This document shows positions 15,543 to 24,046 of a stretch of 50,114 nt of DNA, piece after piece. The DNA comes from Lachnospiraceae bacterium (lineage in GTDB: Bacteria; Bacillota; Clostridia; Lachnospirales; Lachnospiraceae): positions 1-50,114 of the forward strand of contig JAEEIV010000045.1 in the NCBI GenBank assembly GCA_016281555.1, written 5' to 3'. Under the pieces are notes generated by a model. It was not told the DNA's origin. It saw only the letters and a program-made list of their open reading frames with translations, and made no database searches. Position numbers and translations under genes: made by a program. Position 1 is the first letter of the stretch; each line of letters starts with the position of its first letter.

Positions 15543-17042
15543 ATGAAAATCAAGGAAATCATTGATTCAGAGAATCAGCAAGTCATCATCGATGAACTGA
15601 AATCGCGCCGGTACATCGATGAACCGGACGTCGAAGCCGCCGAAAAGGCGTTGGATCCGATGAAACATGACGTCTTCGATCCCGTGTTGCGCCCGGACAA
15701 GATGGTCCGCGTGCCGCCGGAAGAAGTCGCCGCACGAAGCGCGACATCCGTCATGGTGACGAAGAAGGTCGACGGCAAGGACGCCGTGTTCCGTCAGGAA
15801 CCCGTCGCCCGGATCGGTCTGGATCTTCCGTCCCTGATCGTCAAAAGGGCCGTCGCCATGATCTTCGGAAACGACGTGATCGTCAACGCGCAACCCGAAG
15901 ACGACGCCCAAAAGAAGGTCTTGGACGTGATGAACAAGATCCGTCATTCCGTCAAGGAAAGTTCCCTGAACCGGAAGATCGCCCGTGCGATGTTTTCGTG
16001 CAAGGAAGCGGCCGAATTGTGGTTCGCCGTCCCGGTCGATCCGAAGGATCCGAAGAAGAAGACGAACAAATACGGCATCGAATCGCCGTTCAAACTTCGG
16101 TGCGTGCCGTTGTCGCCGTTGAACGGTGACAAGTTGTTCCCGTACTTCGACCAGACCGGCGACATGATCGCCTTCGGCCGGGAATATTCCCGTCAGGACG
16201 AAAAGAAGGTCACGCACACCTATTTCGAAGCATGGACCGACGAAGAACACGTCGTTTGGGAACGCATGCAGACCGGATTCGAAGTGATCCTTTCCGCCGC
16301 GCATTCCATCGGCAAGATCCCGGTCGTGTTCGGCAATGAAGACCAGACGGAATTCGAAAAGGTCGTCGTCCTGATCGACCGTCTGGAAAAACTTCTTTCC
16401 AACTTCGCCGACACGAACGACTATCACGCATCGCCGAAGATCTTCGTCAAGGGAAAGATTCTTGGATTCGGCAAGAAGGGCGAATCCGGCCAGATCCTTC
16501 AAGGCGACAAGGACACGGATGCACATTACCTTTCATGGGACAACGCGCCGGAATCCGTCAAGACCGAAATCGAAACCCTTCTTCGCATGATCTACACGAT
16601 GACGCAGACGCCGGACATTTCCTTCGACGCCGTGAAGGGGATCGGATCCATTTCCGGGACCGCGTTGAAACTTCTTTTCACCGACGCGCATTTGAAGGTT
16701 CTGGACCATCGCGAAGTGTTCGACGAATATCTGGAACGCCGGTACAACGTGATCAAGGCATTCATCGGCCAGATGGACGTGAACGGCCTGAAAGCCGCCG
16801 CCGATTCCCTGATCACCGAACCGGAAATCCGTCCGTTCATGATTACCGACGACGCGGCCGAAATCGACATGTGGGTGAACGCGTCCGGCGGTCAGGCGAT
16901 CGTCAGTCAGGAAACCGCCATCCGTCGTTCTTCCGAACTGACCGGCGTCACCGATCCGAAGGCCGAAGCCGAAACGATCAACGCCGAAAGCAAGGCCAAA
17001 TCGACGTTCAATTTGGCCGAACCGACGGATCTATTGGATTAG
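15543..17042 (+). CDS. Portal protein (SPP1 gp6-like)
   Basis: A 499-residue protein in portal position between terL and muF. It has the SPP1-gp6-like pattern: an N-terminal helical arm, a central FKLRCVPLSPLNGDKLFPYFDQTGDMI segment, the long helical LIDRLEKLLSNFADTNDYH region, and a GSISGTALKLLFTDAHLKV clip/stem segment. It forms the dodecameric DNA channel at the head vertex. Confidence 0.92.
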   Translation: MKIKEIIDSENQQVIIDELKSRRYIDEPDVEAAEKALDPMKHDVFDPVLRPDKMVRVPPEEVAARSATSVMVTKKVDGKDAVFRQEPVARIGLDLPSLIVKRAVAMIFGNDVIVNAQPEDDAQKKVLDVMNKIRHSVKESSLNRKIARAMFSCKEAAELWFAVPVDPKDPKKKTNKYGIESPFKLRCVPLSPLNGDKLFPYFDQTGDMIAFGREYSRQDEKKVTHTYFEAWTDEEHVVWERMQTGFEVILSAAHSIGKIPVVFGNEDQTEFEKVVVLIDRLEKLLSNFADTNDYHASPKIFVKGKILGFGKKGESGQILQGDKDTDAHYLSWDNAPESVKTEIETLLRMIYTMTQTPDISFDAVKGIGSISGTALKLLFTDAHLKVLDHREVFDEYLERRYNVIKAFIGQMDVNGLKAAADSLITEPEIRPFMITDDAAEIDMWVNASGGQAIVSQETAIRRSSELTGVTDPKAEAETINAESKAKSTFNLAEPTDLLD

Positions 17043-17080
17043 GTGTCGAAACGCCGGGAAACCGGCCAAATTAGGGCGAA

Positions 17081-19729
17081 ATGGCAAGGAAAAAGAAGTT
17101 AACGAAACAAGATTCCATCCGGGACGCGTTTTCCTTCGACGGATTCGAAGCGAATCATTTCCGTCGGACGGAATCGTATGCGGCCGCCATTGATCGGTTG
17201 TACGACGCGGCCGTCGCGGATTTCGCCCGGTTGGCGTCGACGGTCACGGTGGATCCTGACAAGCCTTTCGAATTCGCGAAGGGTCCGGCGTTTCAGGCGA
17301 AGGCGCAAGAAATCGTCGATCGCCTTGCGGCCGGCATGTCCGCCGTGATCCGTACCGGCACCGAAAAAGAATGGTTGTACGCCAACCAGAAGAACGACGC
17401 CTTCCTTCGGCACATCATGGACACGTCGAAGATCGGCAAGCGCACCATGAACAAGTTGTCGGACCGGAACCTGAACGCCCTTGACGCCTTCCAGAAACGC
17501 AAGGTCGGCGGTCTGGATCTATCACAACGCGTTTGGCAATACGCCGGGCAAACGAAGTCCCTGATGGAAATGGGAATCGACATCGCGGTCGGCGACGGCC
17601 GTCCGGCGACGAAGTTGTCACGGGATCTTCGGTCGTACCTTCACGAACCGGAAAAGTTGTTCAGGCGCGTCCGTGACAAACACGGCAATCTGGTCTTGTC
17701 GCAACGTGCGGCCGCGTACCATCCCGGACAAGGCGTGTACCGGTCATCGTACATGAATGCGATGCGCCTTGCACGGACGGAAATCAATATGGCGTACCGT
17801 GACGCCGACCGGCGTCGTTGGGCCGCGATGGACTTCGTTGTCGGCTTCCGGATCGTCCTTTCCAACACGCACCCGGAAAAGGACATTTGCGACCGGTTGG
17901 CCGGCGACTATCCGAAGGACTTCGTGTTCAAGGGTTGGCACCCACAATGCAAGTGTCATGTGATCCCGATCCTGATGGACCGCGACGAATTCAACACGGA
18001 CGAACTGAACGAATTGAAGGCCGCGATCCGGGGCGATCAATACGAAGCGATGGCGTCCAGAAAGACCGTGACCGACATCCCGGAAGGCTTCAAGGATTGG
18101 ATCGAAGAAAACCGCGAACGATCCTTGTCATGGTCGAAACAACCGTACTTCATCCGGGACAACTTCGCCGGCGGCACGTTGGAAGGCGCCTTGCAGTTGA
18201 AGAAGCCGACCATCGCCAAACCGCAACCGAAGACGAAGGATTGGGACGACATCGACGAAGCCGAACGGACACGGTATCAGGACCGGTTCGAACGGATCTT
18301 CATGTCCGACGAATGGGATGATCTGGTCTTCGCGTGCCGGTGTTATTCCATCGACATGTCGCTGATCTTGAAGATGAAGAACGCATGGCCGGCCAATTAC
18401 GACCAGATCGCCGCGATCGAAGCGGAATTCAATCGGTTGAAGTCCCAATGCGACGCGACGGCAAGCACGATGAAGGAAGCATCGATCAAGATCGCGCAAG
18501 AAGCGGATGCCGCATTCGGTGACGCGGAAGTCTGGTCGACGACATCATGGTCGTATTACGAAGGTTATGCGATGGACACGTTGACGGATGCCGCACGGGA
18601 TTCGCGTTGGCCGAATTGGCCTTCGTTCAATCGTGCGATGACTTCTTCCTTGAACGATGCGCGGACCGTCGTCAAGATGGGAAAGGAAGCCTTCCAGAAG
18701 GCCGTCACGGCCGGAATCGACGCGATCGCGAAGGGCAAGGCCGCAAAGGTCGACGTCGCGAATCTGGAAAAACTTGTCAAGTTCGTTCCGGGCGGTTACA
18801 CGGCGAAGGCCATCATCGGCATGATCAACACGGAAATCGACAAGATCAACGCCCTGATCCGGGCCGCAAACCCGGTCACACCGGAAGCCGTCATGAAGGC
18901 GAAGGACCGCGAAGAACTACGGAAGATCATGGTCGATTCCGGCGTGATCAATTCGGCGGATTTCGACATCAGTACGGGATCTTTCGAAGCCGTCAGGATC
19001 GGATGCGCCCGGATCGTCGAAGTGTCGACGCGATTCAAGTTGAACAAGATCGGATTCAACAACGTCACATTCCCGAAACGAAGTTCTTCGGCGGCCGCAC
19101 ACGCGAACGGCCGTCACGTCGAATTCAATAAGTCGTACTTTTCCGGATCCGCGAAGGGAAAGGAAAAGATCCGTCATTGGGTTGAAGTCACGAACGGCGA
19201 ATGGGTGAAGCGGAAGGAAGCGGACATCCAGATCTTGAAGACCAATCAAAAGTATTATGCGGACCAGATCCCGACATTGAAGGCAACGAATCCGGGACGC
19301 GCCATGAACTTTGAAAAGATCGTCGCAGACTATCAGAAGAAGATCGATGCGATCCAGAAGTTGATCGATTCCGGGATGAAGCGATGGACGGTCGATTCGT
19401 CGATCGAAGAATTCCCGGCAACGACGGTCGTTCACGAACTTGGACACACCGTGCATGATCAGATTCTTGGTGCCATCAACGGATCCGTATATCGGAAGAA
19501 GTCGATCCCTTCCATGCAAGCCGATTCGATGCAACGCGAATGGGTCAAACTATATGACAAGTACAAGAAGGACGGTGCCGGATGGTTGTCCGAATATGGC
19601 CTGAAAAACGATCACGAATTCATGGCGGAATGCATGGTCTTGTACATCGTGAAGAAGGGCGAAGGACTTCCGGCCGACATTCTGGAATTCATCAAGAAGA
19701 TGGAAAAGTTTGCGGTCGATAATGCATAA
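17081..19729 (+). CDS. MuF-type head protein with C-terminal zincin domain
   Basis: An 882-residue protein, much longer than a basic MuF/gp7 head-morphogenesis protein. Residues about 20-295 are the MuF region, with RTEINMAYRDADRRRW (from 232), a CDRLAGDYP segment and HPQCKCH (from 287). Residues about 330-640 are helical and unassigned. The C-terminal domain has VHELGH (HExxH His785-His789) and a downstream helix, DHEFMAECM, that supplies a Glu as third ligand, as in gluzincin metallopeptidases. MuF proteins with C-terminal effector domains are a known class of phage polymorphic toxins, so this could be an injected or packaged protease. A leftward cluster follows and might include an immunity gene. 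Confidence 0.85.
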   Translation: MARKKKLTKQDSIRDAFSFDGFEANHFRRTESYAAAIDRLYDAAVADFARLASTVTVDPDKPFEFAKGPAFQAKAQEIVDRLAAGMSAVIRTGTEKEWLYANQKNDAFLRHIMDTSKIGKRTMNKLSDRNLNALDAFQKRKVGGLDLSQRVWQYAGQTKSLMEMGIDIAVGDGRPATKLSRDLRSYLHEPEKLFRRVRDKHGNLVLSQRAAAYHPGQGVYRSSYMNAMRLARTEINMAYRDADRRRWAAMDFVVGFRIVLSNTHPEKDICDRLAGDYPKDFVFKGWHPQCKCHVIPILMDRDEFNTDELNELKAAIRGDQYEAMASRKTVTDIPEGFKDWIEENRERSLSWSKQPYFIRDNFAGGTLEGALQLKKPTIAKPQPKTKDWDDIDEAERTRYQDRFERIFMSDEWDDLVFACRCYSIDMSLILKMKNAWPANYDQIAAIEAEFNRLKSQCDATASTMKEASIKIAQEADAAFGDAEVWSTTSWSYYEGYAMDTLTDAARDSRWPNWPSFNRAMTSSLNDARTVVKMGKEAFQKAVTAGIDAIAKGKAAKVDVANLEKLVKFVPGGYTAKAIIGMINTEIDKINALIRAANPVTPEAVMKAKDREELRKIMVDSGVINSADFDISTGSFEAVRIGCARIVEVSTRFKLNKIGFNNVTFPKRSSSAAAHANGRHVEFNKSYFSGSAKGKEKIRHWVEVTNGEWVKRKEADIQILKTNQKYYADQIPTLKATNPGRAMNFEKIVADYQKKIDAIQKLIDSGMKRWTVDSSIEEFPATTVVHELGHTVHDQILGAINGSVYRKKSIPSMQADSMQREWVKLYDKYKKDGAGWLSEYGLKNDHEFMAECMVLYIVKKGEGLPADILEFIKKMEKFAVDNA

Positions 19730-19731
19730 AA

Positions 19732-19755
19732 GAAGGCGGATCAATGTCCGCCTTC
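19732..19755. terminator. Bidirectional terminator between convergent genes
   Basis: GAAGGCGGA (19732-19740) and TCCGCCTTC (19747-19755) form a perfect 9-bp stem with a 6-base loop. A-rich bases on the left give a U-run for leftward transcripts, and T-rich bases follow on the right. It lies between the MuF stop and the leftward 61-aa gene. Confidence 0.8.
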
Positions 19756-19757
19756 CT

Positions 19758-19943
19758 TCATTTTGTCGGATCCGCTTCGTCGAACGTGATCGTTGTGATC
19801 TGGTCGGCATCGCGTGTCCGGTGTTCCTTCGATCCATCCAGATACTTGTCCGGGATCCCTTCCGGGAATGCGGCGCAAGTGTCCGCGTCTGGATCCAACC
19901 ATCTGCAATCAAGGCAAATGGAATTGTCGTCGATCTTTTTCAT
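19758..19943 (-). CDS. Small cysteine-containing protein (61 aa)
   Basis: A 61-residue leftward protein with CLDCRW near the start and a third Cys in TCAAFPEGIPDKYLDG. The Cys-x-AFP-x-GIP pattern with a following His recurs in small phage proteins of unknown function and may bind zinc. Its ATG overlaps the stop of the upstream 105-aa gene by one base. As the last gene of the leftward block it lies next to the MuF stop, so an immunity or accessory role for the zincin domain is possible but unproven. Confidence 0.65.
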   Translation of the reverse strand: MKKIDDNSICLDCRWLDPDADTCAAFPEGIPDKYLDGSKEHRTRDADQITTITFDEADPTK

Positions 19944-20260
19944 TAGGGAACTTTTTTATTGCGGTTCGTTGGTATTCTGATAATCGGCCGGGCAAGGATC
20001 ACGACACGTTTGTTTTCGTAAGGGTGTTCCGGGTCGATCGTCATGTTCGCGATCGTGTCATAACCGACGCCGATTTCGTCGGCCGTGTGAATGTGATATA
20101 TTGCCGCCTTCGAACCGAAGCATTCGACGGATCCTTTTTCCTTGAAGAAGACAAGGATCACTTTGCTTCCGTTCGCGGACGCGTTGATTCGATTCACTTC
20201 GCGATGGTAGTCGTCGAAGACCTTCTTGATCGGGATCAAGAAAGACGGGATTGTTTCCAT
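19943..20260 (-). CDS. Hypothetical protein (105 aa), leftward block
   Basis: A 105-residue protein with a beta-rich centre (SKVILVFFKEKGSVECFGSK; AAIYHIHTADEIGV) and no recognised domain. It is coupled to the downstream 61-aa gene through a one-base stop/start overlap. Confidence 0.65.
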   Translation of the reverse strand: METIPSFLIPIKKVFDDYHREVNRINASANGSKVILVFFKEKGSVECFGSKAAIYHIHTADEIGVGYDTIANMTIDPEHPYENKRVVILARPIIRIPTNRNKKVP

Positions 20261-20277
20261 GTCTGCAAATTTAGCGA

Positions 20278-20739
20278 TTATATTTTGAATTCACCGGGAA
20301 AGTGTTCGTCCAGATACTTCCGCATGAAGCGCCGGCGCCAACTTTCGTGTTTGCCGGTCTTCTTGAAGGCGTCGTATGCTTCATACCATTTCGCGTCGTG
20401 TTCGTATCGTGCCGACGTTTCCATGATCTTGTCGACGATCGGTTTGATCGCCATGCGGTCGATCTTGTGCGTGAACCCTGATTTCGTACTATCAAGCATC
20501 AAGGCCAATCCGCCATCCGGCGCGATCAGGTCGTGACGATAATATTCTTCGAAGGTGATCTTGTCGGTCGTCACGGTCAACGTGTCGAAATACTTTTGGC
20601 CGGAATACTGAACGACGCCGTTGAACTTCAAGGCGAAGGTGTTCCGGTCCTTGATCTGGATCCCGGCCATCGTGAATCCCTGATCTTCGATCGCCTTCCG
20701 AAGATCGAAGATGAAGTCAAGTGTGATTTTCTTCTTCAT
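20278..20739 (-). CDS. Hypothetical protein (153 aa), leftward block
   Basis: The start is placed at 20739 (MKKKITLDFIFDLRKAI) because upstream residues in the same frame overlap the neighbouring gene and look non-coding. The protein has a beta-rich half (TFALKFNGVVQYSG; FDTLTVTTDKITF) and a basic helical C terminus (ESWRRRFMRKYLDE). Family unknown. Confidence 0.6.
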   Translation of the reverse strand: MKKKITLDFIFDLRKAIEDQGFTMAGIQIKDRNTFALKFNGVVQYSGQKYFDTLTVTTDKITFEEYYRHDLIAPDGGLALMLDSTKSGFTHKIDRMAIKPIVDKIMETSARYEHDAKWYEAYDAFKKTGKHESWRRRFMRKYLDEHFPGEFKI

Positions 20740-20750
20740 GGTCCTGATCG

Positions 20751-20975
20751 TTAAAAGGTTTCCCGGCTGACGTTCGGCCGGTTCGCTTGTGCGAAGATGA
20801 AGGAATTGTCGGTTTCGATGCCGAACCGTTCCGCCATGTGATCGCGGACGAATTCGGTCGGATCGATGTAGGTTTCGAAGACGGCGCATTGCTTCTTCGT
20901 CAGACGGAAGATCCTGACGTCGCCGTACTGATCATAAACGACGATGAACGTCGTCGTGATTGGCATTGTTTTCAT
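20751..20975 (-). CDS. Hypothetical protein (74 aa), leftward block
   Basis: A 74-residue protein beginning with a beta hairpin (TTTFIVVYDQYGDVRIFRL) and then helical (FVRDHMAERFGIE). It overlaps the upstream gene by four bases. No function can be inferred. Confidence 0.6.
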   Translation of the reverse strand: MKTMPITTTFIVVYDQYGDVRIFRLTKKQCAVFETYIDPTEFVRDHMAERFGIETDNSFIFAQANRPNVSRETF

Positions 20976-21214
20976 TGTATTGCGGTTTTAATAAGGTTTT
21001 CGTGTTGGCACCATTCGAAGGCAACGCGGACGGCGGCGTCCAGATCGTCGTCGATCGCAAGGAATAATTCGTGACCGCGTTGTCCGATGGTGATGTGATA
21101 TTCCGGCCGATATGTCGGCGTGTTGTTCTGGTCCAGACCGGCGATCACCATGTTGATGATCCGGAAGAAGATGTCGTTCGCCGTCAGGGCGGAAAGCATT
21201 TCGATCGTCGTCAT
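20972..21214 (-). CDS. Hypothetical protein (80 aa), leftward block
   Basis: An 80-residue alpha/beta protein (EYHITIGQRGHELFLAIDDDLDAAV). It starts with MTTIEMLSAL, one base after the next upstream gene ends. The four-base overlap with the 74-aa gene supports one operon. Family unknown. Confidence 0.6.
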   Translation of the reverse strand: MTTIEMLSALTANDIFFRIINMVIAGLDQNNTPTYRPEYHITIGQRGHELFLAIDDDLDAAVRVAFEWCQHENLIKTAIQ

Positions 21215-21215
21215 A

Positions 21216-21395
21216 TCAATACCGGTTGATGAAGTCGATGTGCGTGCCGACGAAGTATTCGCCTTTGTGCCGGCCTTCCTTTTGGCGATAAATTCCGATG
21301 CCGATGAAGCCGTGCATTTCCTTCTGAACCTTTGCCGTGACGGCTTCTTTCAGGGTCTTGAACCAGACCTTCCGAAGACTATTGTTGTATGCCAT
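21216..21395 (-). CDS. Small basic hypothetical protein (59 aa), leftward block
   Basis: The start is placed at 21395 (MAYNNSLRKVWFKTLK). A longer in-frame extension would overlap the 57-aa gene upstream. The 59-residue product is basic and ends in GEYFVGTHIDFINRY. Function unknown. Confidence 0.55.
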   Translation of the reverse strand: MAYNNSLRKVWFKTLKEAVTAKVQKEMHGFIGIGIYRQKEGRHKGEYFVGTHIDFINRY

Positions 21396-21400
21396 ATCGA

Positions 21401-21574
21401 TCAAATGTTGAATCCGTGTTTCCGTGCGCGATCCACAAGCAAGGCTTCCAGATCGTCGGCGCTTACGCCTTCCGGCCAAATGGTCCGGGAATGATAGACG
21501 ACATCATCGGCGTCGTTCAACACCGTGATCTGATAGTGAAATCGTCCAGATTGGCAAGTGTAATACCGTAGCAT
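21401..21574 (-). CDS. Small hypothetical protein (57 aa), leftward block
   Basis: Leftward ATG at 21572-21574 to a stop at 21401-21403 encodes 57 residues: MLRYYTCQSGRFHYQITVL, then an acidic helical half (GVSADDLEALLVDRARK). Spacing and codon choice fit the leftward block. It is the first gene after the hairpin at 21591-21610. Confidence 0.6.
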   Translation of the reverse strand: MLRYYTCQSGRFHYQITVLNDADDVVYHSRTIWPEGVSADDLEALLVDRARKHGFNI

Positions 21575-21590
21575 GTCAAAAAAGCATTGT

Positions 21591-21610
21591 GGCCCGGTCG
21601 GAACCGGGCC
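21591..21610 (-). terminator. Strong hairpin, probable terminator or attenuator
   Basis: GGCCCGGT (21591-21598) and ACCGGGCC (21603-21610) form an 8-bp stem with a 4-base loop, just downstream of the leftward 298-aa gene. A T6 tract on the leftward strand lies about 8 bases further on, so termination may be partial and allow read-through into the small genes. Confidence 0.55.
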
Positions 21611-21620
21611 TTGTTGGACT

Positions 21621-22517
21621 TTATTCGTTGGTGATGATGAACCGGAAGTGCGGCGTGACGATCGTTGAAAATTCGGCCGCGAAAATGGATCTTGCGTGCA
21701 TCGACCGGGTGCCGTCGGTGATGTGGATGTCGAACGCCTTCGCGTCGCCGTCGGCGATCCGGCTGATCTGGATCTTGTCGCCGTCCAGACCGGCCGTCAT
21801 GATCCGGGTGACGATCAGGTGGATGGATCCCTTCCATTCGAATTCCGCGTCCTTCTGGACGTCTTCCATGAAGGCTTCCAGATCGAAGTTGTGGGTCAGG
21901 ACGCGTGCCTTGCGGACCTTTTCGAAGTTGGCGCCGTTGACCTTGTAACCGTGATCACCGAAAGCGGCGATGACGGCGGCCATCGTCGGTTCGATGGATC
22001 CGAAGTGTTCCTTCTGATAGTTGAAGCGGAATTCGCCGGCCTTCTTCCGTGCTTCGAAGAACATGGCCTTGAAGTCGGCGATCTGGTCTTCGATCTTCTT
22101 CGTCAGGGCCTGACGGGTCGTGTCACCGGCGGCGTAACGTTCGGCGATGATCGCGTCAAGGGTGTTGATCACGGACATTTCGGATCTGGTCGGGATCCGG
22201 CGGCCCTTTGCGTAGGTGTCGCGATAGAAGATGACGAAGGCGTCGGATTCATCGGCCATTGCGGCGCGGATCTTCGCCGGGGATTCGGGACCATCCCAAA
22301 GACGGCGGAAGGCCATGTAATCTTCGGCGACGAAGGTCGTCCGGTCCTTGTGAAGATCGTTGGCCATCTTATAAAGGGCCTTCATGATGTCGGCCGCCTT
22401 CGTGGCGTTGATGCCGTACTTGGAAGCGATCGCGACTTTCGTCGCCTTGTCGGTTGCGTAGTAGACGGTTTTGGCGTCTTCCAGAAGATCGTTGATGTTG
22501 TGATTCATGGTGTTCAT
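21621..22517 (-). CDS. Hypothetical protein (298 aa), leader gene of the leftward block
   Basis: A 298-residue soluble protein. The N-terminal half is helical, with an HTH-like KVAIASKYGINATKAADIMKAL. The centre is charged, and the C-terminal half is alpha/beta (GDKIQISRIADGDAKAFDIHI). I do not recognise the family. It has its own strong promoter at 22545-22576, so it may be expressed in the lysogen. The start at 22517 could instead be ATG 22508. A lysogenic-conversion or superinfection role is a guess from position. Confidence 0.7.
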   Translation of the reverse strand: MNTMNHNINDLLEDAKTVYYATDKATKVAIASKYGINATKAADIMKALYKMANDLHKDRTTFVAEDYMAFRRLWDGPESPAKIRAAMADESDAFVIFYRDTYAKGRRIPTRSEMSVINTLDAIIAERYAAGDTTRQALTKKIEDQIADFKAMFFEARKKAGEFRFNYQKEHFGSIEPTMAAVIAAFGDHGYKVNGANFEKVRKARVLTHNFDLEAFMEDVQKDAEFEWKGSIHLIVTRIMTAGLDGDKIQISRIADGDAKAFDIHITDGTRSMHARSIFAAEFSTIVTPHFRFIITNE

Positions 22518-22544
22518 CGTGTCGTTTCTTTATTGTTGCTGACG

Positions 22545-22576
22545 CAAAGATATTGGTTTTATTTAATATATCCAAA
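22545..22576 (-). promoter_or_regulatory. Leftward promoter with consensus -33 and -7 boxes
   Basis: Read leftward, TTTG (22576-22573), 20 bases, then TATCTTTG (22552-22545) matches the Bacteroidota sigma-ABfr consensus TTTG/TAnnTTTG. It drives the 298-aa gene and perhaps the whole leftward block. It carries no GTATCA operator, so it should be independent of that regulon. Confidence 0.8.
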
Positions 22577-22628
22577 CAATTTGCGAAAAATCGTACAAGA
22601 AAAGTGAAAAAATATCTGATGCACATGA

Positions 22629-22671
22629 AATGCAAGTGCAATGCAAGTGTTCAACGGATTTTCAACGGATT
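22629..22671 (+). repeat. Two short tandem direct repeats upstream of operator C
   Basis: AATGCAAGTG occurs at 22629-22638 and 22640-22649. TTCAACGGATT follows twice, at 22650-22660 and 22661-22671. They lie in the divergent intergenic region, 18-60 bases upstream of operator C. They could be binding sites for a regulator. Confidence 0.6.
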
Positions 22672-22688
22672 GATCCGGGAAAGTTTTC

Positions 22689-22715
22689 GTATCAAAATGA
22701 TACGATATATCTTTG
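22689..22715 (+). promoter_or_regulatory. Operator C and -7 box for the capsid operon
   Basis: GTATCA-AAA-TGATAC (22689-22703), extended to 19 bp by complementary flanks, is followed by TATCTTTG (22708-22715). The palindrome fills the spacer between the -7 box and a partial -33 (TTTC, 22685-22688). ATG 22741 of the scaffold gene follows. Confidence 0.7.
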
Positions 22716-22740
22716 CGCCGAACTAATAAAAATCTTACAC

Positions 22741-23442
22741 ATGGAGTTTACCGAAATTCTTGCGTTACTGACTGCAAAGTTTTCAGGCACGCGAAAGGAC
22801 GTATTAACGAACATCGCGAAGGCGTTTGCGATGGCCGCTTCATCCGAAGACGATGCGAAGAAACTTGTCGAAGGTCTGACCGAAGACAAGGTGGCCGCAT
22901 TTTCCAAAGATTTCCGTTCCGGCATTGATCGCGAAGTATCGAACGCGAAGACCGCGCATGAAAAGTCATTGCGCGACAAGTTCGACTTCACCGAAAAGAA
23001 GTCGGATCCGTCTGATCCCGGCAAGACTGATCCCGGCAAGGGTGATCCGAACGATGTCAGTACGATCGTGGCCGCCGCCATCGAAAAAGCGATGGCGCCG
23101 TACAAGGCCGTCATTGACAACTTCAACGCGGACAAGATCAACGCGACGCGTCGTCAGAAGGTGGAAGAAATCATCAAAGACGTTCCCGAACATCAGCGCA
23201 ACAAGATGTTGAAAGACTTCGATCGCATGAAGTTCGAAAAGGACGAAGATTTCGACGCCTATCTGGAAGACACGAAAACCGATGCCGCGACGATTGTTCA
23301 GGATCTTGCCGACAAGGGCATTTCCGGCACCGGCGGCGTTTCCTTCGGTGCGGTTGACAAGAACGGCGTTTCCGCCGGCGTCGCCGCGTACATCAAGGAC
23401 GCGACCGGTAACGACAACCCGTTGGGCGGCAAGGAAGTCTAA
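22741..23442 (+). CDS. Capsid scaffolding protein
   Basis: A 233-residue, highly charged, helix-rich protein upstream of the decoration and major capsid genes, which is where siphovirus scaffolds lie. It has a short Pro/Gly/Asp-rich linker (about residues 86-106), a helical second half (TRRQKVEEIIKDVPEHQRN) and a glycine-rich tail that may contact capsid. ATG 22741 was chosen over an upstream in-frame extension because that extension would run through operator C and the promoter. Confidence 0.78.
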   Translation: MEFTEILALLTAKFSGTRKDVLTNIAKAFAMAASSEDDAKKLVEGLTEDKVAAFSKDFRSGIDREVSNAKTAHEKSLRDKFDFTEKKSDPSDPGKTDPGKGDPNDVSTIVAAAIEKAMAPYKAVIDNFNADKINATRRQKVEEIIKDVPEHQRNKMLKDFDRMKFEKDEDFDAYLEDTKTDAATIVQDLADKGISGTGGVSFGAVDKNGVSAGVAAYIKDATGNDNPLGGKEV

Positions 23443-23466
23443 CAACATTTTTCATCATCACCGAAC

Positions 23467-24027
23467 ATGTTACAAATCAAAAGATCGAAGGACAACCGCG
23501 TTGTCAAATGCATCCTTCATCGCATCGCTGACATTCCCGGTGGCGTAACGGTGTACACCGCCGATCTTGGCGGCAACGCCCTTCTGGAAGGCACGCCGCT
23601 TTCCAAGCCGTCCAACGGTGTCAGCCATGTCGTGAAGACCGCGAAGGTCCTGACCAATGCGACCGATTCCGCGACTACCATCGACGTCGCGAAGGGTCAT
23701 CATTTCAAGGTCGGTCAGTACATCGGCAATGGCACGAAGGCGCAGGAAATCACCGCCATCAACACGTCCAACGCCGCCAAAGACGTGATCACCGTGACCG
23801 CGACTTTGGGGATCGCCCTGACCGCCGGCGACGTCCTTGTCGAGTGTTCCGGCACCGACGAAGCCGCGAAGTACGCCGCTTTCGCCATCGCCGGTTCCAA
23901 CTACGACGTGAAGGCCGGTGAAAACCTTTTCGTCGACGCGTGGATCCATGCCGTCGTCCGCGAAGGCAACGCGCCTTCCGTCGATTCCGGCATCAAGTCC
24001 GCGTTGAAGAACGTTTCCTATCTCTAA
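23467..24027 (+). CDS. Putative head decoration protein
   Basis: A 186-residue beta-rich protein dense in Gly, Thr, Val and Ala (KGHHFKVGQYIGNGTKAQEI; DVITVTATLGIALTAGDVLV), with the strand-turn pattern of capsid decoration or head-fibre proteins. It lies between scaffold and major capsid genes. The assignment comes mainly from position and composition. Confidence 0.7.
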   Translation: MLQIKRSKDNRVVKCILHRIADIPGGVTVYTADLGGNALLEGTPLSKPSNGVSHVVKTAKVLTNATDSATTIDVAKGHHFKVGQYIGNGTKAQEITAINTSNAAKDVITVTATLGIALTAGDVLVECSGTDEAAKYAAFAIAGSNYDVKAGENLFVDAWIHAVVREGNAPSVDSGIKSALKNVSYL

Positions 24028-24046
24028 CCGATTAAAAGTCTGAATT

